A DNA stretch of 64,000 nucleotides from Panaeolus papilionaceus (taxonomy: Eukaryota; Basidiomycota; Agaricomycetes; Agaricales). The notes below the pieces were generated by a model. It did no database searches and was not told the origin of the DNA. It saw only the letters and a list, made by a program, of their open reading frames with translations. This document shows positions 36,381 through 47,592 of the stretch, one piece after another. Every line of letters begins with the position of its first letter. The stretch's first letter is position 1. The position numbers and the translations under genes were made by a program. Location of the stretch: the NCBI GenBank assembly GCA_015501605.1, contig JADNRZ010000006.1, positions 868,001 through 932,000 on the forward strand. Direction: 5' to 3'.

Positions 36381-37500
36381 CTATGCTGGAGGGAGGAATT
36401 CTGGGACAATATTTCCCTCCTCTTTCCATCGTCCCTCCAAGGTGAGCAGATCATCAAGCGTATCGAGGAAAGTCTGTGATAAAAAAAATCAATTCATGTG
36501 GAGGGCCAGAAATTATTGGTGAACATAGGTGTGAACTGTGTGAAATTCCTCTTTGCGAAGACCAGTGACCTCGGTAATTCGTTCAAAATCCACTTCATAG
36601 AGGTCACCAGGGAAGGTGGGTGGAGAGTTTTTTGTCCAGCAATCTTTAAGGTCGGGAGGTGTGTCCAAAATTTCCTTGCTAAGGACCTTGAAGTCTAACC
36701 TGTGGGACGACGAGAAGATGATGGGTCCGCGGCACTCTGGGGTTGACGCCGAGGCGCCTACATGAGCCATTGCGACGTCGCGAACATCAGTATAAGCGGG
36801 GGTGAATGGATAGTTGCCAGATTTGTGGATGGGTTGATAGACAAATAAATTCGTGGCGAAGACTTTGTAGTCGGAAGGATGGCCCATAGTCGGCTTGATG
36901 GACAGAGGAGACGAGGGACTGTAACGCCATGGTGGAGTAACTATGTCAAAACGATGAGCTACTATAGATTTACAACTGAAGGGGGACAATGACGAACGTG
37001 CAGTAACATCAGCGTCTGGGTGCTCCTTGGCCCAATCCTAGACAGCCAGTTCTGCATATTTCTTTGCCGCCTCATAAATCGTATATGGATTCAAGGCGCT
37101 TTCTCTCGTAACAGGATTCCAATCTAGTAGGGTGTTATCAAATCAGAGACGTCCAAAAGCCAAATGACCGAACAGATGTCGTACCATCCCAATTATACCG
37201 TCGTGGGGCGTAGTCTCCTGTGATAGAGCTGGTGATGACGAATTTCTTCACATCCACCTCGTAAGCTTGGCGAACGATGTTAATTGATCCTTCGATGGCG
37301 GTCTTGATATTATTCCGAGCGTTAAAACCTGACTAAAGCAGTATATCTTAGAGAAGTGAACTGACCCTGAACATGATGTCCTTGTCCGCAAAACCAGCAA
37401 GAGAAGACGCGGTATGCATCACGGCATGTGACCATCGAAGCACATCTTTGATGTCATCTTGCGCAAGGTCGTCGATTCGAACGATTTCACCCAGGGTGTG
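36381..37500 (-). pseudogene. NAD-dependent epimerase/dehydratase (extended SDR) relic
   Basis: Minus-strand blocks clearly belong to the dihydroflavonol-reductase-like extended SDR family: IVRIDDLAQDDIKDV, AVMHTASSLAGFADKD, KKFVITSSITGDYAPRRYNW, LNPYTIYEAAKKYAEL (with the YxxxK catalytic motif), SGNYPFTPAYTDVRDVAMAH and a C-terminal TFLDTLDDLLTLEG ending at TAG 36381-36383. Two lesions argue for a pseudogene. First, the Rossmann GxxGxxG start and the first 60 or so residues are missing upstream of 37500, where the matching frame meets stops. Second, a TAG at 37038-37040 interrupts KKYAELAV-stop-DWAKEHPD where a tryptophan is expected. One internal gap (about 33 nt) is also shorter than the usual introns. 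The relic sits between PAQR and the peroxidase gene. Confidence 0.8.
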
Positions 37501-37705
37501 CCTTCATCCAGACATCAAGCGTTCAAAGAATCTGGGACTCTCGTCCTTCCCCGCGCATTACATTGAAAAAGTTCGAGGCAATCTCTTCTTCGCAAGTTCG
37601 GAAAGTGGCGAACATAGTTTTTATGCTGATAAATACATCAATGATAGCCATGTATATGGGGCTATGAGAATTAAATACAAGAGAACAAAAGTCGTGTTTT
37701 GTATT

Positions 37706-39749
37706 TCAAATACGGATTACGTCAACGGAGCCAGGCGATAGCTGTTGGCTTTCAAAGTCGGGAAATGCAGGGCGATAATCGTCGCTGAAGGTGGTGTCAC
37801 CGACAACTGCTTGCAAGTCAATTGTGGTCTGGAGGAGGTCGGTACCAAATGACCCTGAATAGAACGTAAAACCACTCCTGGGGCTGATGGAGTTATCTCG
37901 AGGCGTTTGAACAGTGGCGGTAAATGGAGAACCACCTTCCAAACGTGTGTTGTCGAAGGCCAAAAGGCGAACAACGCTCGGCGCCAATTCGCTTCGAACC
38001 TATACGAAAAGTATTTCAGCGTCAATCGATCCAAATAATAACTAATTACTTACCCCAGCAACCACTTTGTAGGTCCAAAAGATGGTGTTATTCACGATCG
38101 AGGACGTCGCTGTACTCATGGAATCTGCATAGATCACTGCGTCCTGGAACAAGTATCCCTTTCCATCATTGTCGAACTTTGTCCCATCATCTAGCTGGAA
38201 CCAGAATGCAGCTACAGATTTAGATGGATCTATGGGTACTAAGAAGTCGTGATCATGGAAGTTTAATTGCAGTTGTGTTGAGACAGGTGATGTCGCTGAA
38301 GGCTGACGGGCGCTTGAGGTACCGCGTTTCGCGTTTCCATCGAAGCAGTGGGGTGTACTACCGTATCGATCACACCACAAAATTCTCACTCCTTGACCTT
38401 CTGATGGGGAGCCTTCTTTGTGTCGAAGCTGTCAAATGCGTTTCAGAGTGGTTTTATCCTCGGGAAAGAGGAGGCCATACCCGAAATTTGGCCCGCAGGT
38501 ACAATTTGTCATCTTTCAGTAATAGTCTCGCCTTTTTTAGCTTCCCGTCCAAGGGAGTTATAGGTTCGCTAAGTGTTACGTGCTGTGGTACAGAATTTAT
38601 CATTCTCTCCAGCAGCCCTTTGCACTTCTCTTGAAAGGCTTCTGGCGCAGCCATGCTGCACGGGTGTCAACAGAGTGGCTTCTAAGTCTCGGTTTGAATG
38701 ACATACCTTCTCATTGTTGAATTGCTATCACTGCTAAAAATACGAAGGTCTGATCGTAAAGTGGCATTTCTTGCGACTACCAACGGGTTCTGAGTGCTGC
38801 TATCCAGATATTCCTGGACGCTATAGGAATAGGACTCTTCGTGAGTATCCTTCCAACGTTGGGTCAAAGTATCGTGACCTACACTTTCTTATCATACGCG
38901 GTTGTTGAATCGAATGTTTTCACTATCGGAAGGGATGCGGTACTGTTCGGTGGAGTAACAATGTCAGGAAAATCAGCACTCGTCACCCCACCGAGTGTAT
39001 GCCCGCATGCAACGAGGCCTATCATTTCGGAGCGATTGAAGCCTTGAAGACGGAAGGACTCTGTGTGAGCCTCAAGACTTTGGTGAGGTTCTGGGACACC
39101 AAAGACCCCAGGCCCAGTAGCGTCGATTCTTCCTCCACGAAACGGAATTATGGGACCTCCGCACGCTGCTACAGCCATGACAGCTCCCAGTGCAATCAGA
39201 TCTGACTCTGGTAATTTTCTGAGTAATTTCCCTTCGATGAGGAGTAAAAAGGAGCTTACTAGATATGTATTTGGTGCTGAATGGCTGATAATCTCTCCGT
39301 GTCAGTGCCATGCCATTTCCGACGTTCTGTTGAGTACATCAGCCTCGAGTAAGCACGGTCCTGATAATTGAAATCGAACCTCTGGCCGATCAAGCTCGTA
39401 AATAATGGATGCATCGACCCCACCCGTCTTGTTGAACGCATTATGTGTCGCCGAGTCATGATAAGCCTAGTAACAAATCAGAAATGAACACAAGTATGAG
39501 AAGGTCGATCAAATCAGTACAAAATAGGCGACCTACAAAGCGAAGCCATTCCGCAGCGACAGTGGATTTTTGTGGGTTCTCTGTGCGATGTTTGCACTTC
39601 TCGACAACATTGACAAAAAAGCCGCCTGAACTTCCACCGATGCCCTCATAGAGGACTTCTTCCAGTGCATCGTACTGCGGAGATGGCCATGAGTAGGCCA
39701 GTGATGTAGATAGATGCCCGAGCGCCAACAATTTGATCAAGGTCATCAT
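37706..39749 (-). CDS. secreted haem peroxidase with a long C-terminal extension
   Basis: Exons, minus strand: 39749-39537, 39466-39380, 39326-39260, 39207-38883, 38820-38707, 38655-38481, 38428-38054, 37999-37706; 549 aa. It starts with a signal peptide (MMTLIKLLALGHLSTSLAYS). The plant/fungal/bacterial peroxidase fold is shown by the distal site AAEWLRFAYHDSATHN, with the arginine and histidine that activate peroxide, and by the proximal haem ligand motif EMIGLVACGHTLGGV. Other matches are DLIALGAVMAVAACGGP, FRGGRIDATGPG and EYLDSSTQNPLVV. The manganese- and tryptophan-type residues of ligninolytic class II enzymes are not evident. About 220 residues follow the catalytic part (NFHDHDFLVPID, FWTYKVVAGVRSEL), forming a C-terminal region I do not recognise. 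Such two-part peroxidases are known from basidiomycetes, but their role is unclear. Confidence 0.88.
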
Positions 39750-40790
39750 CAAGGGCTGTATATGAAATGGTCCGCAACGCTGCCTCGTATTGCCCAGCAT
39801 GTAGATATCAGAAAGGCGCTATAGATTAAGGACGGGCTAAACGGGATCATTCGTATGAATTAGAAGTAATCTAGCAATCTGAAATCACCTATTCAGGAAG
39901 AGGTCAAACGTCTTCAAGTTAATGAGGGTTTCGAATAACAGATAATAGTTCTAGAAGTAATGTTATACAGAGAAAAGCGGGAGGGAAAGCACGCTGCAGG
40001 GGCGCTCAATAAAATGAGATGCCTCATGTTACGCTTTGCGACGGTTTAAGTACCCAAATGAATGGACCTGTAAACAGTATGTCTGGGCATGGGACGATTC
40101 ACGCCCTGTCGAATGCAAAACGCATGTTACATGGATATGTGTATGTATCCCTTGTCTGCATAACCAGATTGACGCGATGAGAGGTAGCAAGGTGTCATCG
40201 AAATCTGATTGATGCCTCGGTTCTTTGAAAGTTCGCATTCAGATGTTGCAAAGCCATGGCGCCAATGATGAAAAAAGCGAAGCGTACCCACTATGTCCGT
40301 GCGCATAAAATATCAACGAATCATATGGGTCTTAAAATTTCAATCATAAATGCTCTAATTTGAGGATGCACTATATTTCGTATCGATTTTACCAATCTAC
40401 ATCACTGCGCTGCATATTGAAAAAAATACCGGTGTCGGATTGTCAAGCCCGCAAAATTTATATTGCAAGTACTTATTCGAAAGGATACACTACGTTCGTG
40501 AACGAGTATGAAATTATTGGTTGAAAGGTATATCAATAAGAAATCATTGACAGAGGGCGAAATGGAAGTGAATGCAGAGGGTCGCGATTAGGAAGCTTGA
40601 AATGTGAAATGCAGACTAAAGACCAAAACAAATGTGGGAAATCTAGTGTCCGAGACATTATGGTCATAGAAGAATGTGTATAAGGAGGGTTGATGTCTTG
40701 AAATTATGGTAGAAATACAGAAGTTGGGTGTTGCTATGTGTCATCGAGTCAAAGGTAAATGCAAGGTATGGAAGAGGTCTAAAGATGCGT
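39750..40790. other. intergenic: peroxidase upstream region
   Basis: About 1 kb between two minus-strand genes, holding the peroxidase promoter and the 3' untranslated end of the TRP/FLC gene. No gene or repeat was recognised. Confidence 0.5.
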
Positions 40791-43464
40791 CTATGATGTT
40801 GAATGTGATCCAGGGGCTGGTGTCGTGATGTTTGTCGGTGAATGTTGTGGCGAGTCCGCAGATGGGGATTCTAGCCTTCTTATCGATGTCGAAGACGCAA
40901 CTTCCTCTTCCATGATGTCTTCGTGAGTAGGCTGATGAACCCTCACTGACGTGTTTCTTGAAAGGAGCGGACCACCGTCTGACGGAGACGGTGGCATGGG
41001 CGATGGTGTCAACGAGCTTCTCTGCTGTCCGTGGCCCAAGCTAGAACCAATAGGAGAACCCGGCTGGCTCAAAGAGAAACTCCATCTCCGTGGGAGGAGA
41101 CTGCCCACTGTGATGGTCGCAGAGTCACGAGAGTAGATACTGGGTGGTTCCATCTGGGTGCTAATGGTGGCAGTTGGTGAGATGGGGTAAGGAGTGAGGA
41201 TAGAGGGGTCCATGGGGATGTTGTGCTCAGGAGTGGGATTGACGGGGCGAGACCGAGCAACTTCCTCTATGCTGTCCGTATAGCCATCATTAGCATGACC
41301 ATATGGGAGGCGGGTAGCCGATGCAGATGCAGGAGAATGAATTTTCTCGGAAAGATTACTGCGGGTGCTTCCGTTGCTTATGCCTTTCTCTAACATCGAG
41401 CCTTGCGAGTCCACAGGAGAATCGCAGTCATCGTTGGCTTGGTGGGGACCTCTTCTCCATGCGCGCAAAGAGACGACGATGCCGTTCCACGCAATGTTGA
41501 AAACAAGGGTGATAACCGCAACGGACCAGATGATAGCAACGACGATTCCGATCACAACTCGGGGGATTGCCTTGACTTGTACCCTTTGCAGGAACGCTAT
41601 CATCAACATGGTAGAGATAAATCGTGTAAGAGATAAATAGGTCCACAAAACGTCACCTCCTCGTCTGTATGCCGGTTTAAGAAGAACCGAGGCAAGGAGG
41701 AGAGCGAATTCGATGACAATGACGAGGGAGAGTTGGGCCTCTGCTGATCCTTTGGCGAAGGAAATAAACAAGGACTTGAGGAAAAACGCCACCAACAGCG
41801 GGACGAAGTAGTAATATCGCTCAGGTCGATACTGCGCGTACAATGGCCCACAAGTGTGCAGCAATGATTGATCGGGGGCGTAGAGCATCGCACTGCCTTG
41901 AGCGCGAGCCTGGGATATAACACGATACGACAAGTAGCCAAGTGACCCGCCAAGGACGATCAAAGAGATGACGGAAAGGAGAACAGGTAGCCAGGAATCT
42001 TTGAGAGTCCACTGGTAGAAAGTAAAAATTAGGACAGGGAAGAAGATCAGCAGAGCCTGTGGGTTGTAATGTTAAAGCAGGAATAAAATTCAAGAGCTAA
42101 AGCACTTACTAATCTGATCAACCAAGCTTTGGAAAAAGCGACATAGTCTACAAAGGATGGTACCTTCCTTCTACGTGATGTCAGGTAGAAGATGAGATAA
42201 CCAAGCGCCAAGATGGCACAAAGTATCGCCAGAAGACACAAGGCAATCAGGAACACCGTTGTGAAGACGTTTGCCGTGGGGACGAATACTGAGTTGACGA
42301 AAATGGGCATTCCTGCCTGGAGTACGTTGCTAGAACCCGCTGTTACTGTCTGTACTTCACCTTTGATAGTTTCCCGTTCAACCGAGTCTCCAACGACGAG
42401 ATTTACCTTTTCTGCTAATGAAGAAAAGGATGCGAATAAGCTGTTCGGGATCATGGGCATTCCAAGTTCCAAATTGGTTTGTGGAGAGTTGTAGGGACTA
42501 AGTTTGCGGTTGACGAGGCTAACAGCTGAGCCACCCGTTGCATCAGGGAGATGGCCACCGGTGAGATGACGCATGCGGTTGATGGATTGTTGCATCCCTG
42601 AATCTGATGATGAGATTAAGCCAACTGCCCATGCAAAATTGACAGCAAAAGCGCGATAAACCGACGGGTAGTTGAGATTGAGGAATGAGCTTGTGGCAAT
42701 GGATTGGAACAAATACATGAGTTCCAAAAGTCGGAAAGGGAGGAGGGCGTGTGGAGAATAGAAGGATTGGACAGTGGCTGCAACAAAAGTCGCTAATGCA
42801 ACTCCGCCGGTACTCCACTCAACTGCTCTCTGGTGAGCCGACCAACCATTAGAAAGAGTAGCCTGGACACAAGCTCTGACATGACCGGTATTTATCTCCG
42901 TTAGCGTGAGCTGGGCAAACCCCTCGAGGTCTGGAATTTTAAATGCTATGCCTGGGATCTTCTCTGCCACACTGAGCGACTTGGGTAAGGTGATGGAGTC
43001 CGCTCCAGTAAAATTGTACATGGGTAGTGGACAGAGAGCACCCTTGAGGATGTTACATAGGTCAAGGGTAACGTTCACTGGGTTCATGCCATAGATATTT
43101 AAAAAGAGGTTTGCGGTGACATTGACATTAGATTGCTGGATAATATGTGTAACGTCAGATTATTTTATTCAAGGGGGCAAAATGGAGATGGCACGACTTA
43201 CCACGCTGGCCGCAGAGACGTTGAAAGAAACAGAGGCGTTGGAAGGAAAATAGGCCACTTCGAATCTCTGTATAAGAAGAGTTTCTGGTGGATTGCAATA
43301 TGTTACAGAAGACGTAACTGTTAAATGTAAGTTAGCAATATAATATCAAGATAAAGATATCAGGGCGACGCACAGAGTGACTCTTCATGGGCATAGCAAA
43401 CAGAAAAAAAGTTTGAAAGAAGAAAGAAGGTGAAGACTCGCGACCAGGCGAGATGAGAAAACAT
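40791..43464 (-). CDS. TRP/FLC-like membrane protein with ML-like lumenal domain
   Basis: Exons, minus strand: 43464-43374, 43317-43202, 43135-42110, 42056-40791; 832 aa. It begins with a signal peptide (MFSHLAWSRVFTFFLLSNFF). An ML-like domain follows, with CNPPETLL, FEVAYFPSNASVSFNVSA, LDLCNILKGALCPLP and a final VRACVQATLSN. Then come eight to nine membrane spans in the pattern of fungal TRP-like/FLC proteins (flavin carrier and calcium-related proteins of the ER and vacuole). The C-terminal 250 residues are a disordered Ser/Pro-rich cytoplasmic tail. The first exon was chosen because it supplies the signal peptide and joins in frame to the ML domain. The gene is divergent from ATP5. Confidence 0.88.
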
Positions 43465-44307
43465 GGAAGCAGGAGGGAGACTGAGGGTGGAGGGAGGGAT
43501 GAACGCGGTTGCGATAGGTCTATGGTTAATAAGGGCGTCAGACTAGAAAAATATAAAGAAGTGGCGTTGTATTATACTTACCTGGGAAGATATCCCTGCG
43601 GAGAAGACAAAGGTTATTGTGTCACTATTGTTCTTTGTATATGGAACGGGGTTATTACGGGGCGCTAACAAGATATCTTTATAATTGCGGGTGAGTCAAA
43701 TGATAGTGAGCGTGCATTTGGCGTGTATAATGCGCTGAGTGGTGGTGGTTATGAAACGAGGAGAAAAGATATACGAACCCTCGAAATTATTATGGACCCA
43801 TTGGAATTATTGGTGTTGGCATCATCAACCCCATTGTGCTTATGTCAAATACAATCTCTATCAATATCCTGCCGACTCCAATGGATCATCGGCCTTGCCT
43901 CACCGAATCCTTTGCTCCTTGAAGTTATGATATAACATGAGGATGCTTCTATAATTCTAAACATCAATCACCTCGTGTATGTCTTGTTAATACGCAAGGT
44001 TATTGTTTCATGATAACAGTCCAACTCCGAGTTTTGTATGAGGATTACAGCTATCCTTATTCGCCGAGTGATATAGAGACAGAACCTCTTGATGAAATGT
44101 AAGAAAATAATTAACTTGGGATACTTACAAAAGTAATTAGTAGGAATGCGAGAGCCCAATTGAACGATGTCAAAGATGTTACGGTGTTGAATAACTTTCT
44201 CACGCTTGAAACGGAAAAACCCGGTGAGTCCGAGAGAAACCGAGTTTTTGCGTGTTGAGGTTGTCGTACTCATCGTCCAAAAGCCTTTCTTTATTTCTTT
44301 CTTTATA
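43465..44307. promoter_or_regulatory. divergent promoter region, TRP/FLC-like gene / ATP5
   Basis: This 843-bp spacer separates two start codons on opposite strands. Small frames exist on both strands but none carries a motif. Confidence 0.5.
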
Positions 44308-45053
44308 ATGTTACTCGCCTCAGCAGCACGCAAAGCTATCGTCGCTCCTGGTCTCGGGCGTCGTGCTGCCTCAACAATTGCCACAAAATATTCAAAGGCA
44401 GTCTTTGGAGCTGCTTTGGCAAAATCTCCTCAAACCCTCACCCAAGTTCATACAGAACTTGCCAGCGTTTCAGCAACTCTTGCAAAGGACGTTGAACTGA
44501 ACGAGTTCGTCTCCAACCCAACCCTCTCCTTGTCAGACCGCTCCAAGGGTCTCCAGACTCTCTTCACCAAGCTCGAGGGTTCAGGCGCAAAGAAGGCTGC
44601 TTACTCTGATATCACCAAGAACCTCTTCACAGTCTTGTCGGAGAATGGAAGGTTGTCCGAAACTCCAGGTGTCATCGAGGATTTCAATGAGCTCTTCGCT
44701 CAATACAAGGGTGAACTCACTGTCACTGTCACATCCGCGTCTCCTCTCGAGAAGAATGTCTTGACACGTCTCGAGACTACGTTGAAGCAGTCCCAAGCTG
44801 CTCAGGCTGCCAAATCCGTCAAGGTCCTCAACAAGGTATATTAAAACTGCATTTTGTTTTGTACCACGTTCTCAACCTGTTGCTTTAGGTCAACCCTACC
44901 ATCCTCGGAGGTCTCATCGTTGACTTTGGTGACAAGACCATCGACCTGAGCGTTCAATCTCGTGTCACAAAACTCAACAACGTTCTTACCCGTACGTCAC
45001 TCTTTCAATATCAATGATTTAGTTCTCATATTTCCCCCTTAGAATCTGTTTAA
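44308..45053 (+). CDS. ATP5: mitochondrial ATP synthase OSCP subunit (subunit 5)
   Basis: Exons: 44308-44835, 44889-44991, 45043-45053; 213 aa. OSCP links the F1 head to the peripheral stalk of mitochondrial ATP synthase. The N-terminus [22 protein letters not shown] is a basic presequence. Family features are [38 protein letters not shown] and a typical C-terminus [20 protein letters not shown]...LNNVLTQSV. The last exon encodes only the final codons (Q-S-V-stop), a common arrangement in fungi. Codon use is strongly C-ending, unlike most neighbours, as expected for a highly expressed gene. Confidence 0.96.
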
Positions 45054-46259
45054 AGACATTGTGTTAAGACTAGACATACCCTTCACTCGCAACGCGTATA
45101 TCTATTGATGCCCCTGCGCCATTACTTTCCATCGCTCGGATACGAAGACACGGTGTTGGAAATAAATTACATTAGAAATTTCGCATGACCCAATCATTGT
45201 GGCTGGTTTTGAATCACCAGCTGAGAGAGTTTTATCTGCATGATCCAATATAGACCCTCATAAATTCATGCTGATAATCGCGGATTAGGCGTTGTTGGGT
45301 TCTCTAAAACACTGTCATCCCTTCTGCATGCTCGCCGATAAACCTTAGCACTTACACATGACTCCGGAGCTCCAACAAGACCAAGTCGTGATCATAACTG
45401 GGTTTCATTTCCGCCACTCAGGTACCCTGCTTTTAAGAAACGCAGCCAATGCTCAGGTTGTTGCTCTGTTCTGCTTCGTAAATGTTATTTGGTCGTACCC
45501 ATCTGCGACGCTTTGCCACTGTTCCTACTTGTGGTTATTTTTTTCAAGTTCTAGAAGCTGAAAAATAACTCTGGAATGGGCCTCGCTGTAGCATCATCTT
45601 CCTAGCATCCTGACTAGAAGAATAGTCTAATGATTGGTCCATTACGAGACCTGGAGGGCTCGATTTCTTATATTCTGCCAGTGTCTGAGCTGATTGTGCT
45701 AACACGTTGTAGACTAGAACCCATGATACTTTGCAGAGCATCACCCTTTCAGTATCCGACTTCTTCAAGCACAAATCCTCGTAAGTAATGGTGGAGGTCA
45801 ATCTCATCTTGCTCTTGGTGACTCGTTTCTGCTCATCAAGGTGCCCTTTTTTGAAGGACAACAGCACTTTGGCTCGTCCGGAAACCCCTCTAAGAAATCA
45901 AATTCGGGTACCTAGCAAATTTGCGGATATGCGGCAAGTATAACTCTCATCAAACACCAGTCAATCATCGCTTTCTCGATAGCCTACTCTGTCGGGGGGA
46001 AGTTCATATCGATCACAATGTCGCACGCCGACCGATAAGTGCTCATGAAAATGGAGATTTTATCTTACTCAGCGGAGCCATTACGCCATGTCTTCGAACC
46101 CAAAATCTTTATTTGCCGGGTCATTGACGCAGGAATCATCACTACGCAAAAAGGTCAAGTTCTTTGCAGCATATGTTGACGTATTGATGAATATCTATAT
46201 AAGCCTTATGCTATCTTCTGTTATGAACACCGGTTGTTTGCAGTTATCAGCAGCCATTT
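45054..46259. other. 1.2-kb region without a recognisable gene
   Basis: This stretch follows ATP5 and precedes the ICMT gene on the same strand. It should hold the ATP5 terminator and the ICMT promoter. A 107-codon frame on the minus strand (45544-45867) and several shorter plus-strand frames show no known motif and no consistent splice structure. Confidence 0.45.
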
Positions 46260-47097
46260 ATGTCGTCCTTTTGGAGGGTACCTTTTTTCTTGACATTGAT
46301 GGTTGGGGTGCACATATCGACCACGCCACCGCACCCACCTCCATCCAAGAGAGAAAGATCTGTCGAATCTATGTGGTTGGAGGTGATCTTAACACAACGA
46401 TGGAGCGTCTATATAATCCAGGTTTGGTTTGTACTTACTCGCACCCTCTTGCATGCTGAAATATTGTTGTATGACAGGCCATATCATGGGGAGCAGCACT
46501 AGCAGAAATATCAGTCAACATCTCACAACTCTATCCTCAACACCCGCTTTCTCGTATTATCCGTTCAAATTTTATATCTTCCACTGCGCGTCATTCCGCT
46601 GCCCGCAGTATTCGTCTTACCTGGAAAGCTTGGGCAGCATGGTGCATGACTATCTCAGGCGCATATCTCCGTGTTTTATGCTATAAATCTCTCGGTAGTT
46701 TGTTTACCTTTGAGATGAGCATTCGGGACGATCATCGGCTTGTCAAGGATGGACCATACCAGGTCGTCCGTCATCCAAGCTATTTAGGCCTATTGTTGAC
46801 CATGGTTGGGTTATTTCTATGGCATGCTAGTCGAGTGAGTTTATGCTTATGTCAAGGTCGAAAATGAACGCTCAGCATAATTTTTTGTAGGGTTCATGGG
46901 TCCGAGAATGTGGATATTTCACTAGGGCGAAGGGCAGTCGCCTAGCGCTGTTATACGTGATGATGATACTATTGATCATCACCGGTCTGTTATTGCGTAT
47001 GCAGAAGGAGGATGAAGCTTTGAAGATGAGATTTGGACGGGAGTGGGATGAGTGGGCGGGCGATGTTAGGTTTAAGCTAATTCCGTTTGTGTTTTAA
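46260..47097 (+). CDS. protein-S-isoprenylcysteine O-methyltransferase (ICMT family)
   Basis: Exons: 46260-46421, 46478-46834, 46891-47097; 241 aa. ICMT enzymes methylate the C-terminal prenylcysteine of CAAX proteins such as Ras and mating pheromones, in the ER membrane. The S-adenosylmethionine-binding core is present: LGSLFTFEMSIRDDHRLV, GPYQVVRHPSYLGLLL, and the C-terminal RMQKEDEALKMRFGREWDEW. Several hydrophobic spans surround it. The N-terminus is short and hydrophobic (MSSFWRVPFFLTLMVG) followed by PPHPPPSKRERS, matching other agaricomycete ICMT-like proteins, which occur as multigene families. It is related to STE14 but may be a paralogue. The start at 46260 is the first ATG in frame after stops. 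Confidence 0.88.
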
Positions 47098-47592
47098 GCT
47101 ATGAGTGGGAGCGGCATATCACTGATTTAAAACTTTAAAATCAACTTCGACTGCAGTACAAATGATTGAGTTTTTAGAGGCTGTTGATAAATCTCAAAGG
47201 CAGCTCGGTGTTAGTCTTGAACTCGGAAAGCCAATTTAATTATGTGTATGTTTGGGTTGTTGTTATAAATACGTAGCGTGTAAATGCGAAATGAGATAGA
47301 TATAGAGATTTCTCTCTTGAGTGTTGTTAACTCAACAGAGCTTGCAAGAAAAAAGAACCAGATAAAGTAAAAAAAAGCAATACAACAGTTCTGCATCCCA
47401 TGAACGAGGAAAAAATGGACATTCCAAACCAAAAACGAAAGAGACTTATCAGTACAACTTCAGCAGCAAACGAGTGCGACTTGTATACTACAACATAGCG
47501 GAGATAGAGCAAGATACAGGGGTAAGTGAATGCAAGCAGAGAGAGGAGAGGATAACGCAGTAGATCGGAGTTTGATCGGGATGGGCTTGTAA
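47098..47592. other. intergenic, between convergent 3' ends
   Basis: This 495-bp spacer holds the 3' untranslated regions of the ICMT and Smr-domain genes. No gene was recognised. Confidence 0.5.

Noticed and set aside
43968..44384. 138-codon minus-strand frame across the ATP5 start
   Set aside because: It is antisense to the ATP5 presequence and extends into AT-rich spacer without motifs.
45544..45867. 107-codon minus-strand frame in the ATP5-ICMT spacer
   Set aside because: There is no recognisable domain and no convincing splice partner; kept only as part of the gap note.
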